Positions 13,554 through 24,125 of a DNA stretch of 64,000 bases are shown one piece after another. Below the pieces are notes generated by a model. The model ran no database searches and was not told the origin of the DNA. It was given only the letters and a program-made list of their open reading frames with translations. The translations under genes were made by a program, and so were the position numbers. The number at the start of each line of letters is the position of its first letter. The first letter of the stretch is position 1. The stretch comes from Lates calcarifer (taxonomy: Eukaryota > Chordata > Actinopteri > Centropomidae): NCBI RefSeq assembly GCF_001640805.2, contig NC_066853.1:26056378-26120377 (forward strand), written 5' to 3'.

Positions 13554-14068
13554 TACAGTACTGAGCAAAAGTTTTAGGCACTTCAGATGCTTTGACTCTT
13601 CATCAGTAGCATCAGGGAGGTGTCTGATTAACTCTGCAGCAGGACAAAGAGTCCAAACACACAGTCAGCATCATAGAGAACTGTCCTCAGAGACAACAAC
13701 AACAAGGAGTCCTGCAGTAGATGGTCAGACCCCCACAGAACCCTGATCTCAACATAACAGAGTCAGTCTGAGATCACATGAGGAGACAGAGACACTGAGA
13801 CAGCCTGAATCCACAGAGGAACTGAGACAACTTCTCCAACATGCTGGAACAAACTACCTGAGTACAGGTGTACTGAGGAGAACTGAAGCTGGTTCAAAGG
13901 CAAAGGGGGAGGGGGAGGAGTATAATAGGAAATACTGATCTGGTTTTGACTTTTTCTGCTTGCTGTACTGTGCATGAGGTTAATTGATGAATAAATTACT
14001 CATTGGATTATTTTCGACAGCATCCTCACTTTAACTTTAGTGCCTAAAACTTTTGCACAGTACTGTAT
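13554..14068 (+). mobile_element. Deleted Tc1/mariner element with both terminal repeats
   Basis: Left end TACAGTACTGAGCAAAAG... and right end ...CTTTTGCACAGTACTGTA are inverted copies, each carrying TTTTAGGCAC or its complement, and end in TA as expected for this superfamily. Inside, near 13741, the plus strand reads PDLNITESV-stop-DHMRRQRH, the catalytic DLN segment of a Tc1-like transposase with a stop where Trp is expected. Further stops and a frameshift follow. At about 515 bp it lacks the N-terminal DNA-binding part and cannot be autonomous. Confidence 0.8.
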
Positions 14069-14629
14069 TCTAGGATGTTGGTGGGACAGTTTGACGTCCT
14101 GCTAGTGATCAAGCTGAAGAGGCAGAGGATCAATTACTGGGATCCTTTGACCCAGAGCAGCCTCTGACAGTCTGTGTGTTTGTGATGCCTTTATTTGTGG
14201 TGAGAAAGCTCAGAAAAATCAACTTACTTCCTCCTGCCATTTTTTTGCAATGTAATAATATTCACATTCTGAGTGGAAGTACCTGTGACAAAACCAACAG
14301 TTCAAAAAATATAATGTCCTGTGAATTAATCTCACGAAAAAATGGCCCCACTGTCCAAAGACCTGCAGACTATCTTCAGCTTGTGTTCAGTTACTGTCCA
14401 TCAGTTTTTTAAAGAAAACAGACCTGTTGAAACTACAGTTCTCAAGCTGTTAATGCTGTTTACTCTTAATGCAGAGTCCTCCTTCAGTAATTTCAGCATG
14501 GAAAATAACACTTTGTTCTGCTAGACCTTTACTCTGAAACTGCACAGTCTGCACAGTGTGGCTATGCATGGGTGACCAACATGAAGTGTGTTAAAAGGTG
14601 CTGTTTCAGCCTCAAGGGAAGTTTCAGCG

Positions 14630-14800
14630 TTCCTTGTCATGGGAGGGATGAACACCATTCTTCCAAAAGATATTCCCTCATTTGATGTTTTGATGATGGA
14701 GTGCTGTCTAACATGTCAGTCTCTGATGACTGTAAAGGCCATAGCATATGATTCACATCCTTTTCTGATTCATCAACCCTTTGTGTCCTGCGTGGAAGCA
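14630..14800 (-). mobile_element. Tc1-like transposon relic
   Basis: GACTGTAAAGGCCATAGCAT and ATGATTCACATCCTTTTCTG followed by CATCAACCC match the second relic at 22530-22730 and a common teleost Tc1-like element. Coding strand would be minus. No open transposase frame remains. Confidence 0.6.
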
Positions 14801-14825
14801 TGTGCATTCATTATGTTTCCCCCTC

Positions 14826-14908
14826 TTATTTTTTTTTTTAAGTTTCTCCTTTAATGTGTCACCCACCTTATTTTTTTTTAAGTTTCTCCTTTAATGTGTC
14901 ACCCACCT
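14826..14908 (+). repeat. Tandem duplication of about 41-43 bp
   Basis: Two adjacent copies of a T-run followed by AAGTTTCTCCTTTAATGTGT and CACCCACCT. The copies appear identical except for the T-run length. Confidence 0.85.
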
Positions 14909-15754
14909 GTAGGTTTGGCAATGCAGGACAATTAGTCACTTTATGTTAGAGTTGTATCACCTGAAAAATCTGTCTGAAGTCATTAAGTCTAATATTTTAA
15001 ACAGCTAAACTATCTACCAGGAGGCAGAGAGGGTCTGACCAATAGAAATGCAGTTTGAAGAGATTTGTGTTTACAATGTTCTGATCAACAATCTGCCTTT
15101 TCTGTCATTTCAAGACAAAAACATTAGTTTCTACAAGAGAGAAGAGAAAAACTGTGAAAACAAGAGAAAACTGCAATGGAAATCACCTTACTCCAATGGC
15201 AGATTTTTAAAGTACATTTTATATAAAGATATATCTGAATAAGGCTAAATATGAGATCAAATTACTTGTAAAGATGGATGTTTGAATAGATGTGAGCACA
15301 CTTGGATGAGTGGAACAGCTGCCAGGGCTCAGCCCTGAATTCTCAGACCTCTGACTGTGTCATCCCTCCTCTCTCTCTGGACTGGTGTGCTGTGACTACA
15401 GCATCTGCATAATGCATCCTGTGGTATTTGCCATGACTGGCTGTGGTTGTGGATGAAGGAAGCGGATGTCTGCCAGTCATCCAGTGCACAGTGTGACATT
15501 TGTTCCTCTTCAGTTGTCATGGGGACTCACTGATGTATTCAGTCTGCTGTTATTGAGGGTTTGTTTGGAGGGGCGTGACACTGCAAATCCAACCCTTGAA
15601 ACCTCTCTCCATGAGTGACCGTTCCGCTCCTGTGAATTTACCACTTTCACGCCTCTTATTGTCTCATTTATCCTGCACCTGGACCACTGTGAGGACAGAG
15701 CTGCTGGATGGAACTTCAGGAGAAGAGGCTCACATTTTATCCAGCAACAGTACA

Positions 15755-15801
<47 letters not shown>

Positions 15802-17699
15802 TATCAAAGCTGCTTGTTAAACAGAGCAACACTGTTTGACAGCGTTAGTTTTAAAAGCCTAAGCAGGGTCAGGGACTGTAAATCTTTATCTTACAGTAAG
15901 CAGAACTCCCCATGCACAGACAGTATTAGTGATCAGGTGCTGGTTGGTTGCAGGAACATTTTAAGATCAGATCAGATCTAGCTTTATCTTACACTACAAC
16001 AGCATTACTGTATCATTATGTAACAATGTTTATCTGCATTGTATATGACAGGGTCACGTAATGCAGATTATATGTTACTGATAAAAAATAAGAGTAGTAA
16101 TTTATGTATCTAATATAAAACAATACAATTCTTCACACACAAAAACAATATAGATCAGCACTGGTTAAAATGTTTTTTTTAATAAAAACACATAAAAGAC
16201 ATAAAATAATGAAGAAACAATACAGAATTACAATTATAAAAAGGAATTGGACTTATCATTAACTGCATGGACGCCTTTACATAGAGAGACATACAGTAGA
16301 TTTAAATGAGGACGTTGCCAGCCTGAGATCCTCATGCAGTAAACTATATAAATCATAGTCTATGTACTTTGTTAGGCTGCTCTCTGATGTGCTGACCCTC
16401 AGCCTCCTCAAGTAATTATTCCTTATTTCACATTTATTGTGGTAATAGTTTTTGTTGTCAAATCAAGATTTTTCAGTGTAATGTGAGAATTGAACACCAG
16501 TCCAGGGTTATAAGCATAGTCTCACTGGATTACAACAACATAAATGCATTTAAGCAAAGAGATAAAAGGAGCCCTGAAGAAATGCTTAGTCCATCAAAGA
16601 CAATCTACTGCTGTTTCTCTGAGCATTATTTTATGAATAAATACTTAAATTAAAATTTACACTGCACCTTGTAATGTAATACTAAGAGAACTGTGGTATG
16701 TAGTGTGTGCGCTTCTGTATCCACCTACGTAGTGCCCCACACCAATGAGGGCCCAGGGTGTGGCTCTGCTGCCCCGTAGTGGACTGACTGAAGACATCTT
16801 CTCTGCAGTGACATCACCCTGCAGCTATAACAATGACTTTTCCAGCCAATCAATAGCTCATCATTTATAGTTAACACAGGATGACTTTGGGTCCTGGAAA
16901 AAGTGTGTGAGTCTCAAGACATTTGAACACATTTCCTATTCATGTCCCCAATTTTCTGTGTGTGCAGCAGTGCTGTGCTCAGAGAGTGACCAGTCTACAG
17001 ATGAATGTGATGAGCTGCATTAAACCTAAACAGGCTGACTTAAGGTTTCAGTGCTTCAAAGTGATAATCCATCAGATATAAATATCTTTATCACACATGC
17101 TATAAAACAATACTTAATAATACTTAATACAATTTCTGATACTATAATCTGACATATATCATAGATGCCTGAGTCTTGACTCTGACTGGCAGCCCACTCA
17201 GCAAATGATATAATTGTGTTTGACTCCTATGTTGTTTATCCACACAATAAGGGAACATTTTCATAGAGTTGTAGAGGCTTAAGTAAAACTGAAAAGGTAA
17301 AACAGGTTATCAGTAGGATAAAATATCTGAAAGCTAAAGTCATATTTCTTCCAGAGACATTTAAGCTAGCTGAAGAAGCTGCTGTTAAAAGAAGCTGTTA
17401 GAAGATGGCCAAGTCAAATGTTCTCAGCATCCCTCTGTGTTAATGATATTAATATACAGTCACAATGAAAATTTGGATACTATTGATTTTCTTCAATTCA
17501 GAAACAAGTGCAAAATCCTAAACGAGAGTGATACTGAAGGCATAATGAATCCATTTAAAATTGTATTATCATTACAAATCCATCAAATGAAAATGTATGT
17601 GGAAATAGCTTAATGTTTGATCATTTAATGAGCACATGGGTATTCTTATTCATTGTTTGTGTGGTGTGTTAAAATACAGGCATTTTGAAATTTTCAAAT
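14909..17699. other. Gene-free stretch with one microsatellite
   Basis: Apart from the CA run at 15751, nothing recognised on either strand. Confidence 0.55.
15751..15798. repeat. (CA)n microsatellite
   Basis: Nearly pure CA run. Overlapping open frames on both strands are products of this repeat. Confidence 0.95.
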
Positions 17700-17734
17700 G
17701 AAAAAAAAAAAAAAAAAAAATAGCTCTGACCCGT

Positions 17735-18010
17735 CAGGGCATGGACACAGGACCTCTGAGGGTGTCCTGTGGTGTCTGGCACCCTGTGGATTGCAGGTTG
17801 GGGTGTCTATAGATCTGGCTTGTTCTAGAGCATCCACAGATGCTGGATCAGATTGGAGAGATTGGAGTTTGGAGTCCAGGTCAACACCTTGGGCTCTTTG
17901 TCATGTTCCTCGACACATTTCTGAGCAGTTTTTGTGGTGTGGTGGGAGCACTGTCCCCCTGGGGGAGGCCCCTGCCATTAGGTAGTGTTTTTGCCATGTG
18001 GGTGTTCGGG
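17735..18010 (-). mobile_element. Tc1-like transposon relic (second family)
   Basis: GGACACAGGACCTCTGAGG, GTGTCCTGTGGTGTCTGGCA, ATCCACAGATGCTGGATCAG, GGTCAACACCTTGGGCTCTT and CTGCCATTAGG are in the order known from a common teleost Tc1-like transposase gene, read on the minus strand. The plus-strand open frames at 17698-18028 are artefacts of its antisense. Bordered on the left by an A-homopolymer at 17700-17720. Confidence 0.65.
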
Positions 18011-18014
18011 GGTC

Positions 18015-18330
18015 AGCACCAGTGCTGAGGGCCAGAAAGAGTTTGACCAAGTCTGACTGTCTGTGGGCAATTAGATAGACAGTGTTTGGGAACTGCTGGG
18101 GACAGTGGTGTTAAATGTACTGTAGTCAATGAAAAGACTTCTTACATATGTCCCTTTCTGGTCAAGGTGTGTCAGTGCTATGTGGAGGGCTGTGATGATG
18201 GCATCTTCTGTGGACCTGTTTGTTCTTTAAGTGTACTGGTACTGGTCAAGATTAGGTGGAAAGGTGGCCTTGATGTGCCTCAAGATGAGTCTCTCAAACA
18301 CTTAGTAAGGATAGGGGTGAGTAGCTGATC
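18015..18330 (-). mobile_element. L2/Maui-type LINE reverse transcriptase fragment
   Basis: Minus-strand translation gives CFERLILRHIKATFPPNLDQ, then [15 protein letters not shown], then [18 protein letters not shown], which is reverse transcriptase motif A (FIDYS) of the fish L2/Maui family. Stops and frame changes interrupt it. It directly abuts a Tc1 relic on its left. Confidence 0.7.
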
Positions 18331-20188
18331 AACAACTAGAGCATGAAGAATACTTTACAGGCTCCTAAAACCTAGTTTCTTTATCAGCTTCTTAAAAAGG
18401 ATGATGTCCCACACCGCTCACTGCTCTGTCATTGGTCGACCTAGCACAAACAGTGGTGGTGAGCAGGGCACATTCATAGATCCAGAATTTCTCTGAGTTG
18501 GTAAGTATAGATGTCCTCACATTTCAGAGATTTTTTGACGTATTATGTGGGAAAACCATGTTAGACAAAATATTTATCACAGCATAGTATTATTACATAC
18601 TTTACAATGTGTGTGGAGGGAAACTTCAATAATTGAAAACATTTTTTTTTTTAACAATGTCAGTTGTTATTTTTAGGAAAATTGAAAGAAATGATGATTT
18701 CCTTCAATGTTGCATCAAAAGATGCAAGAATCAAGTCTGTTTTAATCCAGGCTGATGAGAACAGTTCCAGAGCTGTTTTTAATGTCAACCATCCTTTAAA
18801 CCCTCACAGTTTTAGTTGTTGTCACACTCACAGTAATAAGAGTGGATCTTATACTAAAAGTGTGAAAAGATCAAAGATTGTCATGGTCACGTCATACATC
18901 AGTGTCTCCTGTCCTAATCATCTCTACCTGTCTCAGTTTACACCAATTTCCCCAAAGGAACTTAAAGACTTTCTGTGGCCCTGTGGACATTCCTCCTCCA
19001 AAATCTCTCTGCACTGTGTCTGATGTTATTGCCCACCAGTTGCTTATTACGGTTAATTTATCTTTAACCCAGTCCACTTGTCCACAGTGAGCATAATCCA
19101 TGAAGCAATTATGCCACGTTCATAATAAATTCAGCAAATGTAATATGTACTATAAATGCCAGGCTTTTTAAAGCCAGAGAAAAAGCATAACAGATTATTT
19201 TTAACTTGCATGTGCAAAGTGTGAAATACACAGTGAATGAAACTGCTGATAACAACTGCAGTTGGCCTATCAAATGTGAACAAAGACACATGATCTTTCA
19301 CATTCTGCACCACCTGCCTATAGTAGTACAGCTGTCCATCAAAGTGAATGGCATGCTGTGTCTTATCATAAGTGATGGAAAAGGAAAAACAATTACTCTG
19401 CTTTGACGCACAGTCTACGTGATGATGAGATATCATTGTGACAGCACTGTCTTTGTGCCAGAGGACAAAGACACTGAGGAACTCAAAGGAATCAAGCTCT
19501 ATTTTTATTTTCATTTCTTTTTTCAAATGCATAACTACAAAAAATATATTTTATTATATCCAGACAGTTAAATGGGAACATACTGGAGAAAAGGCAAGTA
19601 ATTTCATCTGTAAGTAATTAAAATGGATCTCTATTTGCTAAACATGTTAAAGATAAGGCATGAATCACTGCTGAACTAAACACCTCAATGTAACATGTAC
19701 TTTTACTGAGAATCCTTAAACATTAAGCCACAGAAACACAATAGGAAGGACCAGCAGGCTTTTAAAATGCAAAACTCCATTATGAGGAGTATTTTACCCC
19801 CGTTCATTGACGTAGTTAGCATAGATCAGCTGACTGTGATCAGGCAGGGGACAAACAACAGATTGCTTGGCCACTGCACCATAAAACCTGCCCCTGAGCA
19901 AGGCTGGTTACCAACAAGGTGAAGCATACAACTGCCCAGGGGCCCCAGACTCGCTGTCAGATTCTGGTAATTTAATCATTTGCTAATTTGTTATGGATTT
20001 TCACCACTAAACTGGGTCTTGTCTGACTCAAAATCTGCATTCATGTCTGTTCTGTTTTAGGTTATACAGTGCTATAGTTTTGATTCCTAAATACAGTTGT
20101 GCTAAATGAATTTACCACAGAAGGACTGGATCACTTCATATGCATGTCAGCACTGGCTACTGCTCAGTGTTTGGGTCTCTGTGCATAC

Positions 20189-20246
20189 ACCCATCAGCCA
20201 CAACATTAAAACCAGTAACCAGTTTTTATGTTGTAGCTGATTGGTG
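20189..20246. mobile_element. Head-to-head Tc1-type terminal repeats (palindromic MITE remnant)
   Basis: CATCAGCCACAACATTAAAA at 20192 is followed after a few bases by its near reverse complement TTTTTATGTTGTAGCTGATT, giving an imperfect 25-bp stem with about 8 nt between arms. The arm matches the ends of a fish Tc1-like element. Confidence 0.55.
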
Positions 20247-21031
20247 TATAGTGAAGGGAGGAGATTTTGGAGATACATAATGGCACAAAAGAGCATTTTT
20301 GCTACAGGCGTCTCCAACAGATTAATCTGGTCCTGTCTGTCTGTATCAGAAAACATGATCTGGCCTGTTCTACTGCCAGTAAAATAATATATACCAGATT
20401 ATTAAAAAAACCTTTCCTCTAAGTATGATATGATATGATATAAAAAATGACTTCCAGGAAAAACTGGACTAAAACCTGCCTGTAACCAAAACCATCCATT
20501 CCAAAACAAAGAGGAATTTTGCTAGAGAGACAGGCAGAGTTTGTGTTTCCCATTAAAGCCTTCAGGACCACTGGAAGCAGACAGCAGTGTGCTCCTCTTT
20601 TCTGATTGCTTTGCTCAGTCTCTTCTCCTGTGTGTTCATTAGGGAGGGGGCTGTGGCCCAGACTGGCTATCAACTGCAGGATTGCTTTCTCTCTCACTGT
20701 GACACAATCAGCCATTCCATTAAGCTGACAGTATCATCTCCCCAGCTTTGTGCAGGTGCGGGAAAGAGATGGACAGTTTTCCTTGTGAAAGGCGAGATGT
20801 CAACACCAGTCATCTCATCAGGGAGGATGAAAACCTATACCACATCTGTTGTGTTGCTCGTAGGACTGGTTAAAGCTGGAGGAAACATTCTCTAGTTCAA
20901 GATTGTGAAAAATGTATTATGACCATTTTCCACTCAATACATTTTGTCAAGGTTAACGAGTGTGTTGTTTAGAAAAGCTGCAATTTTTTCGTAAAGGTAA
21001 AATGCTCATAAACATAATATAGCAGCATGTG

Positions 21032-21034
<3 letters not shown>

Positions 21035-21101
<67 letters not shown>
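21035..21101. repeat. (AC)n microsatellite, about 33 units
   Basis: Uninterrupted AC dinucleotide run, one of the longest in the window. A (GT)n run of about 15 units follows at 21198-21227. Confidence 0.97.
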
Positions 21102-21105
<4 letters not shown>

Positions 21106-21194
21106 TTCTTCAGCCAAGTAGAGTCACTGTGAGATTAAAGACACTGAGTAAATTTAATTTCACATTTCATTTCCATACAGTTACATACTTTCAC

Positions 21195-21197
<3 letters not shown>

Positions 21198-21227
<30 letters not shown>
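21198..21227. repeat. (GT)n microsatellite
   Basis: Pure GT run in opposite orientation to the AC run about 97 bp to the left. Confidence 0.95.
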
Positions 21228-21230
<3 letters not shown>

Positions 21231-21714
21231 TAACAGTGATCCTGTGGGTTTACATCAAAGTGCCATCGGTCTAGGAGACATGAAGCCAGCATTCAAACCA
21301 GAGAGCAGTTCTTGGTGTTGGCTGAGGTCCCTGACAGCCATGTCATGACTCGGTGGTTGCAATAAACACATTTTCTAGAGATGTCCATCACTTCCACAGG
21401 AGGAACAAAAGAAGAACCACAGCAGTCACACATCACATCATGTGTGGAGAACCTGCAGCTCATCCAGTCGTTCTTGAGCAGCTTATGGTGTGTGTGCGTG
21501 TGTGGTGTGGTCCGTTGCGTCATTGTCGTCCTTACCAGCAGCCCGCTGCTCTGACAACATGTCTGTCAGCTTTAGATTGAGCAATGGATCCCTAGGCTTT
21601 GCTGACCCCTGCAGGATAAAAGTAGCACTGTGATCATGTGTTTAAAACTGCAGTGATGGCCATCTGCTACCAACAAGAGGAGATTTAACTAGCTAACACT
21701 GAGTTAAACAGATT

Positions 21715-21720
21715 TTTATT
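21715..21720 (-). terminator. Polyadenylation signal of mrps23
   Basis: AATAAA on the minus strand (tttatt on the plus strand), about 80 nt beyond the mrps23 stop codon. It is the first canonical hexamer downstream of the stop. The cleavage site cannot be placed from sequence alone. Confidence 0.6.
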
Positions 21721-21798
21721 AAATAATGATGTTCACTCATATTCACATTTTTCCCCCACCGCTGATGATCCTGTCATTGATGTTATTGTATGACAGTC

Positions 21799-24063
21799 CT
21801 ATTTGGTACTTAGACTTTTAGCAAGACTCACAGGAGCTCCTCTCCTTCTCAGCACAATGCCCTCTGCGAGTAAAGCCTTCGCAGTCTCCTCAAACAGAGC
21901 AGAGTCATTCAGCTTGCTGTGCCTCTTTAACTCTGTGTACTTGTCAACAAACCTATGAGAGAAAAAGAGTGTAATAGTAATAGTAAATAGTAATAGTAGT
22001 ATCACACAGTAATTATAAAACACAAACTTTTTTCCCCAAACCATACACTTGGTGTGTTATTGCTACAGATTCTGCCACTACAAAAACCACACATTCAGCC
22101 CCATTATTTAAATTGTCTTTGACATTTGAATCTTCTCTTTCTACCTGGCAGTTTCCTTCATGATCGTATGCTATTTTTTTTTTTCTTTTCAGAAAATGCT
22201 GCCAAACATACCTCTGACATGTAGAAACAAAGTTGGATTTGGAGAGATCAATGGGCCAAGTACCGGCCACATACTGCTCATAGAACTTCCTGAAAGGCAG
22301 ACATGTTTTGCGTGAGTGGAGCATCCAAAAATATCTCACAATATGTGTAACATTCAAACATTTCTTGGAGATCCAGATAAGTTTGAGTAAAATGGCAAAT
22401 TTCATATATACTTCATAAACAAAAATCTTATTACACTTTTCAAGCAATGAGTCAGCTATTAGTCTTTATGTGTTACTATGATTTTTCAGCTGTAGGAATG
22501 CTCTGATATTAAACTGACTGAAATAGTATCATTTGTTGTTTTGATGATGGTGGTAGAGACCTCTGTCTAACACGTCAGTCCAAAATCTCCCATAGGTGTT
22601 CAACTGAGCTGAGATCTGGTGACTGTAAAAGCCACAGCATATGATTCACATCATTTTCATACTCATCAAACCATTCAGTGACCCCTCAGCCACTATGGAT
22701 GGGAGCATTGCCATCCTGTCCATCCATTCATTTTTCATTTGTTTTCCTTTCATTCATCTGTATAACATTAATGCAGATGGGTAACACCAGCAGGTGAGAT
22801 ATCACACAGAAAAGGACATTATTTTATAGTCAATCTTCAATCTATAGTTTGTTGTGAAGATTACTTGGGTTCTTTTCACTGATAACTATAACTATACATC
22901 AGAGAGGTCTGACAAATTACCACACACCAGATTCATATATTATTTTTGCAATATCTACAAAGTAAGCATGTAGGTGGTAAAAGAGCACAATGTTCATGTT
23001 ACAGTGGTGAGTAGTTTACTTACGCTCTGACTTCATCCTCTCTGTAAAAGATTTCAGGCACATTGTCCTGCTTCTTGGTCCCGAGTCTGGTATGTGGCTT
23101 CACATAAAGCGGCTCCCTCTTTGGTGGAAAAGCCTGGTAAACATCATACCAGATGGGTTTCTCTGTTGGCTTTATGACTCCAGAGCGCATCAGATCTCGG
23201 ACCCTGCCAATCAGGACATAACACAACTGATGAGCTCAGTGGCATTTGACAGTGCTATGTACACAGAGGTAAATAATTCATTTAAAAACTCCAAGCACGG
23301 TTGATTTTTGTAGAGCTATTCAGGGGTAATGTTTTGGTCTCAGATGCATAAAACCTCTAAGTGGCAGTTTTGGCAGTTTCATACAGTTTTGCTCCTTGAA
23401 TTACAAGGAACTATATTTCATAGTCAATATATACTAACTACAGCACTTTGATTTCTGTTAGTTCTGACTTTAAACTTCATTACTCTAAGCTCAGTCTGCC
23501 TTTAGGATCATTTCCAACACCACCTCGGACACTTTTTCTTACTGCAAAGCACGTAAACACAACTTGCCTGTGATGTTACTATACTGTGCATCTGCCCTGC
23601 TGTTCTCTTGAAAGAAACATCTGTTACCATCTGTTCGTTCAGGCTGTGTTTTATATGGTATCTGACTTTATTGCCAGTCAGTGTTACCTGAGAAGTAACC
23701 AGACTTGACATTACTGTTCTGACGTAGCGGAACGACAGCTAATAATGCTACTGATAGCATCGCAGCTACAGCACCTATGTGATTAAATTCACTGGTTTCT
23801 GACTCGTGAAACCGCCCTGTTTACTCAGAGTAAGCAACACGTGTGCTGTGCATACCAGCACCGTTGGTTTTGCTCATAGTCAGATATGTAACAAGCAATA
23901 ATACAATGTCCTTCAGGCCACTGGGGCTTTACCTGATACGAAAATGTTAATATGCACTGTTAGCTGCCAAGCTACCGCACGCTTATGAATACAAACAGCG
24001 TCTAATGCTGCTGTCTTACCGGATGAATACAGTCCCGAACCGCTCTAGTCTGCTGCCCGCCAT
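21799..24063 (-). CDS. mrps23: Mitochondrial ribosomal protein S23 (four exons, complete)
   Basis: Component of the small (28S) subunit of the mitochondrial ribosome, acting in matrix translation of the mtDNA-encoded proteins. Exons on the minus strand are 24063-24020, 23203-23024, 22289-22212 and 21952-21799. Every junction has GT/AG signals and phases agree, giving 456 nt and 151 residues ending in TAG. The start [15 protein letters not shown] matches the N-terminus I recall for vertebrate MRPS23 (MAGSRLE). Other family landmarks are [52 protein letters not shown] (R completed across the exon 3/4 junction; the exon 4 side reads FVDKYTEL) and [13 protein letters not shown]. The C-terminus stops soon after LRRRG, so the protein lacks the longer tail of the mammalian protein (about 190 aa). 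The intron phases and absence of in-frame stops argue for a functional gene rather than a retrocopy. Confidence 0.96.
22530..22730 (-). mobile_element. Tc1-like transposon relic in mrps23 intron 2
   Basis: CCAAAATCTCCCATAGGTG, TTCAACTGAGCTGAGATCTG, ACTGTAAAAGCCACAGCATA and CAAACCATTCAGTGACCCCT follow the same order as in the fish Tc1-like family of the 14.6-kb relic. It lies between mrps23 exons 2 and 3, in the same orientation as the gene, with no sign of affecting the splice sites. Confidence 0.65.
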
Positions 24064-24125
24064 GTTTCCATCGACAGAGGTCAGACTGTTTGTCCCCACG
24101 CAAATACAAGACATCCGGTTTTTTC
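24064..24125 (-). promoter_or_regulatory. Likely mrps23 proximal promoter with an ETS/GABP-type site
   Basis: Directly upstream of the mrps23 start codon. ACATCCGG at 24111-24118 reads CCGGATGT on the gene strand, an ETS core (GGAT). Genes for mitochondrial ribosomal proteins are often driven by ETS factors such as GABP/NRF-2 from short TATA-less promoters, and no TATA box is seen here. The transcription start is not mapped, so this is an inference from position and motif. Further ETS-like CCGGAA/TTCCGG sites lie near 24524 and 24587. Confidence 0.4.

Larger units (their letters stand above)
18331..21714. other. Gene-free stretch before the mrps23 3' end
   Basis: Contains the palindromic Tc1 ends at 20189 and the AC/GT pair at 21.0-21.2 kb. 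The longest frame (133 aa, minus, 19131-19532) has no domain or splice context I recognise. Confidence 0.55.

Noticed and set aside
15510..15820. Open frames on both strands over the CA repeat
   Set aside because: Poly-(Cys-Val) and poly-(His-Thr) translations are products of the microsatellite.
17698..18028. Two plus-strand open frames
   Set aside because: They are antisense to a decayed Tc1-like transposase; the family's coding strand is minus.
21035..21227. CRISPR-like repeated array
   Set aside because: Only dinucleotide microsatellites; no spaced direct repeats, and the sequence is eukaryotic.
22013..22447. 144-codon minus-strand open frame taken as a gene
   Set aside because: It is mrps23 exon 3 with intron read through on both sides; only KFYEQY...STCQR is coding.
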